Assembly (NCBI GenBank): GCA_033398695.1
Contig: CM065804.1
Location: 11,455,001-11,519,000, forward strand
Reading direction: 5' to 3'
DNA length: 64,000 bases
DNA from: Orobanche coerulescens
Taxonomy: Eukaryota; Streptophyta; Magnoliopsida; Lamiales; Orobanchaceae
The notes under the pieces: generated by a model
Told to the model about the DNA's origin: nothing
The model's database searches: none
The model's input: the letters and a program-made list of their open reading frames with translations, nothing else
Program-made: the position numbers and the translations under genes
Shown: piece by piece, positions 19,288 through 30,794 of the stretch
Layout: the number at the start of each line of letters is the position of its first letter
How positions within the stretch are numbered: position 1 is the first letter of the stretch

Positions 19288-22200
19288 ATGGCATCAATCT
19301 CTCTTCCCTCGACTTCTTCCTCTCTTCGACCTTCCCCTTCACCAAAATCCACCTACAATTCGACCCCAATTCCTGCCTTTCCCCGTTGTTATCCATGCTC
19401 ATCTTCGGGAACCCGTATGTGTGGGGCTTCGACCCGATCCGATAGAAAACCGGGGCCGGTAAAGACGCACAAGAAAAAACGCTCATCCTCCTCTTCTTTT
19501 TCTTCAGAAGCACAAGACTTGGTTCGCTCAATGATGAGGAATTTCACAGATAAGCAGCTACTGGTGAATACCTTGAACAAGTATGTCAAGTTTGTGAGGA
19601 CCGAACACTGTTTCTTGCTGTTTGAGGAGCTTGGGAGGAGTGATAAGTGGCTTCAGTGCCTGGAGGTTTTGACCCCCTTCGCTTCATTTCAACCCTTAAA
19701 ATTTCTTTTTTGATTTATGTTATTATTGTTGCTGTTTCATTTTCTCGCTTTTGAAATATTATTAATTGCTCTGAGATTTTGCTCATGTTCACAGATTCCT
19801 TCACACCCACCTCATAATTTTGCTCTCTGTTAGTTTTGCTTTCTTATTAGTTTCCTGCAAGTGATGTAATTCTGAAGGTTGAATATTTTGTTTTGAACTC
19901 ACTTTCCTTAAAGAACTGACTGTATAGAGTAGCTCCTAGAGAGAAATTATATGAGAAAAGCTCTTAGTATATAGTTATATTTATGTTTTTCTTGCTGTTT
20001 GTCTATAGCTTTTTTGATGTGTATCTTTTTTCTTTTCTTTTTTGAATTTGACGAGTGAGATTACATGTTTGTATTATTTATAGGTTTTTTGGTTGGTGAC
20101 TTACTTAGGTCATGTGATGTACATTTTTTTTTCTTACAATATCAATCCCAATGGGATGTGATTATAGCAATTTTCTCAACTCATCGCCGTCTCATCATAT
20201 GTTCTCTATCAACTTCGCATCAGAGGAAGGTCTTTCTTTCATGAAATTTCTGCTGCACCCAATTCTTCTTCGTCTTATTGGTTACTGTTCACAAATCTAC
20301 ATGTTACAACCTTTGACCTTAATTTGATTCTCCGGTTTTCTGGAGAAGGGAAAAAAAGAGGAAAAAAAGAAGACAGTAGAAGACGTCATAGTCTTCCCCA
20401 AATACACAGACCTAGCCGTCGAGCCGCCTCACAGCCGCCGTGCCAGCGCTGCCTCCGAGCCACCATAGCTGCACATCTCTAATGTGTGTCACCAACAACG
20501 TTTTAAATAGCACTTTTTACTTGTGTAGCGTTTTTGATCCGTAGTAGCATAATGTAAATAGCATAGCACATAATGTAAGTTATTCGGGCATGTCCATTAT
20601 TAATTTAAAAAAAAATATACTTATATTAATTTAAGGCTCTGATGTTGTTGTTGAACGAGATAATTAATCACAAACCATAGAGAAAAAAAGTAAACGTAAA
20701 TTATCATGCAATACCAAGAGAGACACAACTCTGAGTTCAGGGATGCACCAAAAAGTCGCATCTCTCAGTCTCAGACTTTCTACGCGTGCGCCAACCTTCT
20801 TCTAGGATTTCATTTCGATTTTCTGTTTGCAAGTGGATATTTTCTTTGTTTCGGCCTATCAATGTGAAAATTGACTATATTTGTTTGAACGGATTATTAA
20901 AAGACTATTTGCCCTGAAAAATCTATGTTCTCATGCCTTCTCAAGTTTCTGCACAAATAGGGCAAGTTTTGTCAAATAGCGTACGCTATGGCGTAAATAG
21001 CACGCTACATGAGGAATTAGCGCATGCTATTTGTGCAAAACGCTATATGGGCTGCGCTAAGCACACGGAAGGTCTGTAGCACGTTACGAATCACGCTATA
21101 GCGCGTTATTTAAAACACTGGTCACCAATTGGGAACATCCAACAGAATATTCGAATCGTGAACCGTTATCGCGGGCCCATATTGACCGGGGAGTCCTAAT
21201 CATGATTGCTTATCTAATCTAGTCTCACGAACCAAAATCGCGACCAACCTTGTGGATCATTCACTCAAATCCCGTTCGCCAGATCACAAAGCATAAATCC
21301 CCTGCCAAAAGTTACAGATTTGTGTTTGCAACATATTCTCCTCGTGTTCTCTCCGCCTCCATCCGCGTCATTATGTCGTGATTCCTAGTTAATTGCCTCT
21401 GTTTTACTGTTGCAAATAAGCTATCTATTGCGTTTCTGAATACAGGGAAGGGTAAATTTAAGTTTTTATTTTGGAAGCCAGATTGTTTTATTTGCATATT
21501 CCCTTTTGCTCAAAACCATTTGGATCGTTATTCCTGGCCCACTTTGGAAGATTATTGGTTGGGACATTAGATACCCTTTTTTTGATAAAAAAAATATGTC
21601 TGATACAATCGTCGCAACTTGGAGATGAGGCTGATTTTCTTAGACTGTTATTTGAGATATGGTTTATATGATGGTTGCAGTAATCTTATTCAACCTCCAA
21701 ACTATGTGGATGAATTACTTTCCATTCTTGATGGGATACATGATCGACTATATGAGGTGGACCGATCACCTAGTATATCCATTCAAGCTGAAGTTTCTCG
21801 GCTCAAGAAGGTACTAGTTGCAAGCGAACTTTTCCAACATCCAGATGCTATTAAGATTAGGAGTAGCTTCTTGCATTAATGAGATAATTAGAAGCACTGC
21901 TCCATATGCTCCATATGAAGATGAACCAATGAAATATGTGTTTCAATTAATTATTTCATAGTCCGAAAGTATATCAGATACTTTTAGTAGATCATATGAC
22001 AAGAAGATTACTATTCTTAAAACAATGGCTAGTACTTTTTGATGATGTTGGATTTGGATTGTGATCATACCAGAGTCGATATGTTTCAGAACTTAGAAGC
22101 ATTAGAGATTGTCACGGTGAAGTTGTGTTCGAGTGTATAGGAACATTTATGATTTGTAATCTAGCAGAAAGTGAAGAAGATAGATTGCGAAATCTACTTA

Positions 22201-25168
22201 GTCCACTTTTGGCAGTCTTGAAGGGGAGTTATAATCCAATAATATGGTAGTTGGATAGTTGAGAGAGTCATCCAGAGCTGTGGAGATATTTTTCAACCAT
22301 ATTTAATTGAGGAATCCCCAGTTGTTGATGAATTTGTGGTTGAAGCTCCAATCGACTTAGCTGAAGTTAAAGATCTCATTGTTTACAATTCTCAAGAAGT
22401 TTTTTTGTTTCAAATTATTCGAGGACCTTGAAGTTTCTGATTGATGTTTCTATTTCATGGTGAAAGAGGACGTGATACATTCAATTTGGAGGATGATCTC
22501 ACTGTGAATAGTATTCAAGACACTAGAGTTCATAAGAATTATAGTAAAATTATTCATGTTGTCCAGCTAGACGTGCTTCTATTGGAGATTAATCCAATTC
22601 TTCAGGCTGACACAAATTATGTGAATGTTGATTTTGTCATTCTTATCATGCAAGAGTCTTGTTAAAAATTGATTATGATCAGTTTGATTTCCAAAGGCTT
22701 ACTCGAGCGGAATTTATTGCTGGGAGAAACAAGAAAGCAGGAAAATCTAAAGTTTCCCCCAACAAAAGCTTTTCATGTTGATAATGATATTCAATACTAA
22801 CTCATGCATTGGAAGGGACATCCAAATTTGAAACACGTCTTAACTTGTGGTTACATATTTGAATCCTATTTGGTTGGTTCATTGGAAGGGTTTCCTAAAT
22901 TGAGTTTATTTGAAGATGGAATTCAACTTTACCTTGTTCTATCGTCCGAATTTGTATAGCATCGAGGAGTTCCACCAAACTTCCCAAACTCAATTCCTTA
23001 GCATATTTCTTAAGCACTCGCAAGAGCTTGTGTTTTCAAGTCGGGGAGAATGATGGAAATTAAGGGGTCTAAATATTAGGATAATATTAAGTATTTTAGT
23101 TTCTTTCCTATTATAGTTTATTTAGAGTTTAGTTATTTAGTAATTTGTATTTTAGTAGGATTATATTTTCTAGTTTGATTAGGACTCTTAGCTTATAAAT
23201 AAAGGCTTATGAGCATCACTTTGATCACTTTTACTATTATCGACATTTAATTATTGATATTGAATTATTTAGAGTTTTTATCTCTTTTTTCTTGTTTCTC
23301 TCTCGAATTATGTCCCCTTCTCTATCAAGAACTTATGATTATGATGGTTTTGGAATTTCATCTCATGTCTCCTTCGTATAAAGATTGCGGTTGCGACAAG
23401 AAGGTAAAACTTTGCTACTTTGCTTTTTGCATGATTTTTATATTGTTAAACTAACTAGATCAATAATTGATACTCATTCCGTCCCACTTGAAGAGGTACC
23501 TTGTTTAAGATACAATTTTTTGGTTTTAGTTATTTTACGAAAGTACAACTAGTTTTAGACCATCTATTGTAATTTTTTTATTTTTTTTTCCAATCAACTA
23601 ATACTGTAATTTATATAATGAAAATATTTAATTTTAAGGAATATTATATAAATTTTAATTGGATGTTAAAATTTTATCTTCGGAAGTAGATTATTTTATT
23701 GGGAATAGATCATGTTTTCGAAGTACCCACTTCAAGTGGGACGGAGGGTGTACTCTATTTTTTATGCGATTGATCTAAATGTAGTTGGGATTTAGGCACA
23801 ATTGATGATGATGGTGATGGCCAATGTTTAGATCTCTTGAGATATAAGTACAGAAAAAAGAAACTAAACAATACAAAATAAATCTACTGATATATTCGTC
23901 TTCAAATTCTTGTCGAACTCTAAGACGACGATGTTGATGATGAAATTTCTACTTGGTGACTCAAGAGTTGTGTGGACTACATATATACTTTATCCAGAGA
24001 TATTTGCTTTATTTTACTTCAATGAGGCATTTATTTCTTTGACATGTTTTAGGTGTTCAGATGGATGCAGAAGCAGAAATGGTACGTAGCGGATAACAGG
24101 GTCTACTCCAAGTTAATATCAGTGATGGGAAAGAAAGGACAAACCCGAATGGCCATGTGGCTTTTCTCCGAGATGCGTAATAGTGGATGTAAGCCCGACA
24201 CGTCCGTCTACAACTCACTCATTACCGCCCACCTCCACTCTAGCGACAAATCCAAGGCCTTAGCAAAAGCCCTCATGTATTTCGACAAGATGAAGGGGAT
24301 GGAGAGGTGCGCACCCAGTGTGGTCACGTACAACATTCTGTTGAGAGCTTTCGCCCAGGCGAAGGACGTCGACCGAGTCAACGCCTTGTTCAAAAATCTC
24401 GATGAAAGTATTGTTGCTCCTGATATCTTTACGTTTAACGGCGTGATGGATGCCTTTGGGAAGTCGGGGATGATTGGGGAGATGGAACTGGTGCTCTCTA
24501 AAATGAAGAGCAAACAGATCAAACCGGATATTATTACGTTTAATTTGTTGATTGATGCGTACGGGAGAAAACAAGAATTCAATAAAATGGAACAAGTATT
24601 TACAAGCCTGTTGCACTCTGGCGAGAAACCGACACTCCCGACGTTTAATTCCATGATCACAAATTATGGAAGAGCGCGTCTCCGGGAGAAAGCGGATATG
24701 GTGTTCGAGAAAATGAGCGACATGGGTTATAAACCTAGTTTTGTTACTTATGAGTGTCTTATTATGATGTATGGATACTGCGACTGTGTTTCGAAGGCTA
24801 GAGAGATATTTGATCGGATGGTTGAGTCCGAAAAGGAGAAAAGAGTCTCGACTCTGAATGCGATGCTCGACGTGTACTGCAGGAATGGTTTGCCGATGGA
24901 AGCCAACGTGCTTTTCGAGAGCGCACGTGCTGCCGGAATGTTTGGTATCGATTCGTCGACTTATAAACTACTTTACAAGGCGTATACTAGAGCTGATATG
25001 AAAGAGCTAATTGATAAATTACTAGTGTGTATGGATAGAGATGGTATTGTTCCGAATAAAAGGTTTTTTCTTGATGCTCTGGAGGCATTTGGGTCTTCGT
25101 GTGCCGGGAAAAAGTCTGACGACAGGAAAATTGGGTTAAGCAAACAAGCTGCCAGTGGAAAGGGATAG
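19288..25168 (+). CDS. PPR5: Chloroplast PPR protein PPR5/EMB2453, two exons
   Basis: Exon 1 is 19288-19665 (126 codons) and exon 2 is 24053-25168; the phase-0 junction is CTGGAG/GTGTTC with GT-AG ends, giving 497 residues. The Ser/Thr/Pro-rich first 60 residues look like a plastid transit peptide. The KWLQCLEVFRWMQKQ junction and a run of about nine PPR repeats (for example VYSKLISVMGKKG, VTYNILLRAFAQAK, ITFNLLIDAYGRK, VTYECLIMMYGYC) match the P-class protein known as PPR5 in maize and EMB2453 (At4g39620) in Arabidopsis. In maize that protein binds and protects the plastid trnG-UCC precursor and aids its splicing. The frame is intact through the conserved C-terminal IVPNKRFFLDALEAFGS. The gene starts 258 bp after the tRNA-Trp; no clear TATA box was seen. 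The 4387-bp intron is loaded with transposons. Confidence 0.93.
20496..21120. mobile_element. hAT-type MITE (625 bp) in the PPR5 intron
   Basis: The terminal inverted repeats are CAACGTTTTAAATAGC on the left and, reverse-complemented, CAGTGTTTTAAATAAC on the right. The 8-bp direct repeat GTCACCAA flanks it exactly at 20488-20495 and 21121-21128, the target-site length of hAT transposons. There is no coding capacity. The interior is rich in GCTAT and TAGCG motifs. Confidence 0.85.
21619..22430 (+). pseudogene. PDS5-like cohesin cofactor pseudogene fragment
   Basis: The translation resembles the N-terminal HEAT region of plant PDS5 proteins in order: VDELLSILDGIHDRLYEVD, then LKKVLVASELFQHPD. 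In other frames follow SCINEIIRSTAPYAPYEDE, ITILKTMA, and finally RNLLSPLLAVLKG near 22195-22225. PDS5 regulates sister-chromatid cohesion. The order is collinear, with frameshifts and stops (near 21880, 21958 and 22040) and no obvious introns, so it looks like a truncated retrocopy inserted in the PPR5 intron. The family assignment is from remembered motifs. Confidence 0.72.
22800..23420 (+). repeat. Possible retroelement 3' end and LTR fragment
   Basis: A GTCGGGGAGAATG purine stretch near 23040 is followed by TGATGGAAATTAAGG and, about 140 bp on, a TATA-like TTATAAATAAAGG. This could be a polypurine tract plus LTR start. No matching second LTR was found. The frame 22441-22665 is unrecognised. 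Confidence 0.3.
23473..23750. mobile_element. Stowaway MITE (278 bp) in the PPR5 intron
   Basis: The left end CTCATTCCGTCCCACTTGAAG and right end CTTCAAGTGGGACGGAGGG are inverted repeats with the Stowaway-type CTCCnTCCGTCCC terminus. TA flanks both sides (23471-23472 and 23751-23752). The interior is AT-rich and has no coding capacity. Confidence 0.88.
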
Positions 25169-25918
25169 CTAATTGGAGCTGTTGATGTGATTAATCAATT
25201 TTCTTTTACCTCAGAGTTTCTTACCCTGTGACGATGAGGCATTATCCAGTTTTACAGTTCAGAAAATCAGGTATTGTTATTTTTTCTTGATTTTTCTTTA
25301 TAGAATGACAAATAATTATGATTAAAGATGTGTAAAGCAGCAGTCGTGTGCATTGGAACCATGATGTTCTCAATTATGACGATATTACCAGTTTGCTCTG
25401 ACATAATTTCCTGTGATACTCTCTTTTTAGATTGGCAAAAGCTTGAGTTACAGTGTTACGGGATGAGACGACGTGGTGAGACAGGAGTCTAAATTTTAGT
25501 TTTTTTTTTTTCTCTTTTCGGTTTTTAGGGTTCTTTTTTTTGGTTTGTCACTTTTTGGTTTGGTTCGTCAGTTTGTCATGTTCCATGATGTACGTGATGA
25601 TTTTATAATATCAATCTCGTAATGTGATATGACTATAGCAATTATCTCGACTCATCACCATCTCATGATATTTTCCATGTAACTGGAAAAGACTATGATA
25701 TTGATGGTTTTGGAATTTCATCTCATTTCTCCTTTATATGAAGGTTGCGACAGGAAGGGCATCCGGCGTAAAACTTTGCTATTTTGTCTTTTGCATGAAT
25801 TGTAGTGTTAACTAATTTTCGACAATTAATTGGCACTATAATTTTCATGCCACCGACCCCAACATAGTTGGATTAAGGTGCAGTTGATGATGATGTTGAT
25901 GGTTTGTCATTTTTTGGG

Positions 25919-25954
<36 letters not shown>

Positions 25955-26384
25955 TTTTTTTAGAGTTCTCTAGTCTTTTTATATGTGCTTGCATTTAAAG
26001 ATTTTGTTTTAGGGGACTGTCTTGATTTAATGAGTCGAGCTATCATCTACCCGCGACGACCAGGCTCGAACACCCAGTCCGACGAACCGCGCAATTCCGT
26101 AACAAGCCGGTCCTGGATATGACTTATTACCCGTTAGTGAGACCAGGTAAATACCCGGTCCGCCTGGTAAATTCACGGTTCATTTCTTAAGTTGGTTTCT
26201 TAAGTGGATTGCATATCCACCATTGAAATACGGAACAAACCTACTCCATCAATGGCTATACTTAACCTAAGTACTAAGCATATAACACACAATTTTAATA
26301 AATATTCGATACCCGCCCGACAACCTGTCTCAAATTCTCTGTCCCGTACCCCACTGATTCATGAGCCGGTCCCGGTCCTGAAGG
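25169..26384. other. PPR5 3' flank: repeat R copy, poly-T tract, no gene
   Basis: Contains a copy of dispersed repeat R (25590-25910), an uninterrupted run of about 30 T (25923-25952), and GC-richer unrecognised sequence at 26040-26170. Confidence 0.6.
25590..25910. repeat. Dispersed repeat R, copy 2
   Basis: Shares long matches with 27920-28245, including ATGATTTTATAATATCA, CTCGACTCATCACCAT-like, GGTTGCGACA and GGGCATCCGGCGTAAAACTT. Weaker partial copies occur at 20100-20215 and 23330-23440 plus 23780-23820. The element type is unknown. Confidence 0.7.
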
Positions 26385-26600
26385 GATATGAAAGAGCTAA
26401 TAGAGAAATCACAATGCGTATGGATAGAGGTTGTACTATTCCGAATAAGAGGTTTTTTCTTGATGCTCCGGGCGCATTTGGGTCTTCGTCTGCCGGCAAG
26501 AAGTCCGTCGACAGGAAAAATGGGTCAAGCAAGCAAACGAGCCGCCAGTGGAAAGGGATAGCTAATGCCTAATCGGAGCTGATAATATAATTAGTTAATT
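26385..26600 (+). pseudogene. Partial duplicate of the PPR5 C-terminus and start of its 3' UTR
   Basis: Matches 24998-25215 almost collinearly: GATATGAAAGAGCTAAT, then the coding for IPNKRFFLDAPGAFGSS, a relic of the C-terminal KKS-DRK segment, and GGAAAGGGATAGCTAAT. It has small indels and no upstream PPR repeats. It is a 3'-end fragment of the gene 1.4 kb away and would encode nothing functional alone. Confidence 0.8.
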
Positions 26601-27328
26601 CTTTTTTTTTAACTCGGACTGTAAAGGGCATTTTTTTTTTATTTACCACTGACTATGAAGGGCATTAGAAGAGCTTAATCAAACTTGGTGAACTTGTGGT
26701 GCTACTGACATATTTACTGGATTCATTAGCCAATCTTGCACTCCAGATTATCAGGTATCAGTTATCAATCTTGTAGGACTTTTTGATTTGCTATGTTCAA
26801 ATCCATTATGACTTATGACAGCAAACTTTATTATTTATGATGTGAAGTTATGTTACTCTATAAGAGGTATGGACATTTCAATTTCGAATCATACTGCTAT
26901 GCCTGCCTCGAAATGTTTAACTGAATTACTCTTCTATTTTGCTGCAGGTAATAAATAACCGGAGAAATCAGAACGGTAGAATCTCAGCCTTGCAAGTTTC
27001 TTTAGCCGTCTCAAAGAACATGCTACCAATTGGTAATAGTCGACCGAGTTGTACGATAAGTCATCTATTAAACTCTCTTTTTTCACGCAAAGCCTTTGAC
27101 GTGCCTTAAAATATTCGATCTGCATAAATATCTCAAGTCTAGTAGTAGTTCACCTATGTCTTTTTTTTTGGTAAATCTTTGAATATTTTCGGAATATTTC
27201 GCATCCTAATGTTAATAAAGTACCTTCGGAGCGTATTTCCAGGTGTCATTTGTACAATACTTTGTTCTCATTAGCACTAAGCAGAGTAATATAGATGTTT
27301 TGGTTGGTGGAGGTCATGCTCTTGACTA
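26601..27328. other. Spacer, no gene seen
   Basis: AT-rich. A motif near 26750 (ATTATCAGGTATCAGTTAT) resembles the PPR5 3' flank near 25260, so the duplication may extend in decayed form. No credible open frame. Confidence 0.45.
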
Positions 27329-27699
27329 TAGCTGTAAACGAACCGGACTGTTCATTAAGAAGCTCAAACTTGATAAGCTCGACTCTACTCAGTTCGACAG
27401 GAAAACGAGCTCGAGTTTGAAACTTTTGTTGTCCGATAAGCTTGTTGAGCCCGGTCAGGTTCGATGAAAAAATCGAACTCGAGTTCGATAAGTCGAAACC
27501 CGACTCGATTAATCTCTAATCTGTAAAATAATCGAGCTGCTCGGAAACTCCACTCGGTTCGATAAGAAAACAAGCTTGAGTTCAAACACAATTTTGTCCG
27601 ATAAGTTTATCGAGCTTTGCTCGACTCAATAAGAAAAAGTTCGAACTCGAGTTCAATAAGCCAAAACTCTACTCGGTTCATTTTACAGTCCTACCCTTG
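27329..27699. mobile_element. Small inverted-repeat element with CGAGCTCG-rich interior
   Basis: The left end AGCTGTAAACGAACC and the right end (reverse complement AGGACTGTAAAATGAACC) form imperfect terminal inverted repeats. The interior repeats GAGCTCGAGTTTGA- and AACTCGAGTTCGA-like phrases. Flanking CTTGACTAT and CTTGATCAT are a possible diverged 9-bp target duplication. Confidence 0.5.
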
Positions 27700-27919
27700 A
27701 TCATGCAGCTGTTGCATCGAAATCAAAGACAACACTTAATATGAAACCGAGGGAGTATTGTTTCAGTAACTGTCACCTAATGCTTGATTTGATAAAACGA
27801 TCAGGAAAGTAAAAATTTAACGAATATTTTCGTTTGATATTTATGATTATATTATGAATCTTTGTTAAACTTTAACGAATAAAAACCAGCAACTATTTTA
27901 TAAAAACCAGTAACTGTCA

Positions 27920-28245
27920 CCTAATGTACGTGATGATTTTATAATATCATTTACTATAGCAATTATCTTGACTCATCACCATTTCATGATATTTTCCATG
28001 TAACTGGAAAAGCCTATGATTTTGATGGTTATGGAATTTCGTCTCATTTTTCCTTCATATGAAGGTTGCGACACGAAGGGCATCCGGCGTAAAACTTTGT
28101 CACTTTGTCTTTTGCATGAATTGTAGTGTTAACTAATTTTTGACAATTAATTGACACTAATTTTTGACAATTAATTGACACTAATTTTCATGCCACCGAC
28201 CCCAACATAGATGGGATTAATGTGCAGTTGATGGTGATGACGACT
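27920..28245. repeat. Dispersed repeat R, copy 3
   Basis: Collinear with 25590-25910. Within it the phrase TTTTTGACAATTAATTGACACTAA is locally duplicated near 28137-28190. Confidence 0.7.
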
Positions 28246-28774
28246 ATAAAAAAAATTCTCAACTATGATTATACAATAATACGGTGCAATTGTCTTTCCG
28301 TAGATCTATCAGATATTCTAGTTTACCAAAATGCTAGCCTTGTACAATACTTGATGTGATTTTACACAAACTTAGTGTATGACCATTGTGCAATGAACGA
28401 TCCATCAATAAATTTTAATCCGTTTGACTCTAATAATAAAAAACAAATTACTTGAATTCAGGTAGGGCGAAGATTGTCTGATCCCTTGTTAGCGGCACAC
28501 AGACTCAACCAGTTATAAATTTACCTCCCCAAGGATTACTTTCACAGTTGACAGTAACTGAGTAACTTAAGACAGTAATATAAAATGTATAAATGGTTCC
28601 GTCGTTAAAATAAAAATAGTATAACATGTACAATTGGTGCCACAATTTATATTATATTATTCTATCACAATGGCATTAATATTTTATGTTATTTTTTAAT
28701 ACATTTATATTTTTAGTGGAAAGAAAGGATATATTACCCAGAAAAGGCAATGTTAGAAGATTGAGACAAACAAC
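28246..28774. other. AT-rich spacer, no gene seen
   Basis: No open frame or element end recognised. Confidence 0.5.
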
Positions 28775-29138
28775 TTGAAGAAGGTGCGGATTTGGTGGTT
28801 GGTCATGAGGTTGACACATATTTACTTGATCCCATTGAGAAGTCAAAAACAGGGTCCAAATTCAAGATTTTTGAATGGTGGAGTCACAATAGAAGCGAGT
28901 ATCCAAGCCTGCAAATGTGTTTGCAATTCAAGTGTCCACAATTGCTAGTGAATCAAGTTTCAGCACTAGTAAAAGAGTTATTAACCCTTATCGGAGCTCA
29001 ATGACACCTAAAACGATAGAGGCACTGATATGTTTCCAAAATTGGCTGAAAAGTGATAGTATAATGCGGTTGGAATATGTTCCAACCATTGAAGAAATAG
29101 AATTCTTTGAAACAGTTGAAAAAAATAATAATTCATAA
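28775..29138 (+). pseudogene. hAT transposase C-terminal dimerisation-domain remnant
   Basis: The first frame encodes FKIFEWWSHNRSEYPSLQ. It shifts by one base near 28917 to a frame encoding VSTIASESSFSTSKRVINPYRSSMTP and LICFQNWLK. This is the signature of the hAT dimerisation domain (W-x-YP...ASE..FS..GR...RSSL.P..VEALIC..NWL). Upstream catalytic regions are absent. Decayed fragment. Confidence 0.87.
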
Positions 29139-30302
29139 TTGATAATTGTCTTGATTTTTGGAAATTTTTATTTTTGTTTTTAATATATGAAATGCGAATT
29201 TAATAGGCTAATAGCTGAATAATTTGAGATTTTAATGTTTATTGCAGAGACACAAGATGAAATAAGGGCTGAAGTTAATATGATTGCAAGCAATGAGGAC
29301 ACTGTAGACCTACCAAGACCGGAAGGATCTCCTCTACTTCAGATGCATATAAGGTTTCTAAGTGCACAAAGATTAGTAAGGCTACAACAAGTACAAGGGC
29401 TTTTAAAAAAAATAAAAGGTATAATAAATACGATGAGTTAAAATATTTTTGTTGCCGTTTTTTTTTTTCCCTTCCTTTTATGATTTTGGGACTAAGGCTT
29501 AGATGTTGTTGTTGTTGTGCATTTGCACTTTGACAGTTTTTGATGCTATTGCTGTTCTGGTGTTGTGCAGTGTGTTGTGCTAATGTTGCTGCTGATACTG
29601 CTGTGCTGCTGTTGGCACTTAATATTTTTAAATTTTGTTATGTTGTTTTACTTTTATTATGCTGCTAATGCTATTGCTGCACTGTTGTTACTGTGCTGCT
29701 ATTGTTGTGATGTACTATTTGATGTTACTGTTTTTGATTTCTAAACTTTACTGTTATTTGGGTGATTTGCTGTGATTTCCTTATTGTTTTATTCACCACT
29801 GCTGGGCTTCCATGTTGGCTGAAAGAAAAGGTATTAATTAGGGCCGTTACCGAGTCGAACCCCACCGAACTTTCACTGGGTTCGGCTCGGCTTGATTTTT
29901 TTTTTTTCAAAAAAATATTCGATTCGACTTGATTTGGCCGAATATTAAAAACAAAGGTTCGATTTGGGTTTGATTCGGGTTCGAAATATTTTTTTTTGGG
30001 TTCAATATTCGAGTCGGTATTCTGGATCAAACGTTTGCAAATAGTTCGATCCGGTCTTGTAAAAAATAAAAATCAGACTTGGGTTCGCAAATAGCTCGAT
30101 CCGATCTTGTAAAAAAGGAAGAATGGGCAGGGGATTATAAGAATATTGGACCGAGCCGAATATTTGATCCGATTTGGTTCGAATCCAAATCAGGGTTCGG
30201 TCCTATATTTGATGGGACGAATCGAGCCCAAATCGAGTTTTTTCGAGTTGAATCTGTCGAACCAGATTGAATATTTGAGTTCCCTCACTGGCTGAGATAC
30301 TA
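29139..30302. other. Low-complexity region, no firm gene
   Basis: 29235-29441 is a 68-codon unrecognised frame, possibly hAT-related. 29495-29725 is CTG/TTG-rich low-complexity sequence. 29845-30270 is a degenerate TTCGG/GGGTTCG-rich repeat like those seen in other plant non-coding elements. Confidence 0.5.
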
Positions 30303-30482
30303 TATATTCCATCCGTCCCATAAGAGTGTGCTCACTCTTTATGAGCACGAGTTTTAGTAAAAGTTAGGTAGTGGTAGATTTGAGTAAAGTAAAGATCCCA
30401 CATTTTGTGGCAGGTGTATGTTAATTATAGTTATTGATTAATTAAAAGATAAAAAGTGTGGACTCTTCTTGGTATTGTTGTA
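30303..30482. mobile_element. Degenerate Stowaway-like MITE
   Basis: The left end carries CCATCCGTCCCATAAGAGTG followed by CTCACTCTTTATG. The right side keeps AAAAGTGTGGACTCTT, the usual partner of that start, but its terminal GGGACGG is lost. Confidence 0.5.
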
Positions 30483-30794
30483 AGAGGATGCATATAGCCA
30501 TGTTCAAATGTGCTTTTTTATCCTTGAGTTGTATGAAAATTTGTGCCGGCAATCATCTACTTCTGAAAAGATGTTTGTTGAAATTTTAAAGGGAATCTTT
30601 TTCCTTATCTTTTGCAATTGAAACGACAGCTTTTTTTTTTATATGTACATGTGCGATGCACGCGTAAAATGTTAAATATTTTATTATATTAATAATATGT
30701 GATCGAATTTCAATAATATTATAAAATTATTATAAAATATACATGAGTCATTACATATACTATTATTTGATTTAATTTCAGTTCCCCATTGCTC

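Larger units (their letters stand above)
19666..24052 (+). other. PPR5 intron (4387 bp) containing MITEs and a pseudogene
   Basis: Bounded by GGAG/GTTTTG and TTTTAG/GTGTTC. It contains repeat R (about 20100-20215), a hAT MITE (20496-21120), a PDS5 pseudogene (21619-22430), retroelement-like sequence (about 22800-23420) and a Stowaway MITE (23473-23750). Confidence 0.85.
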
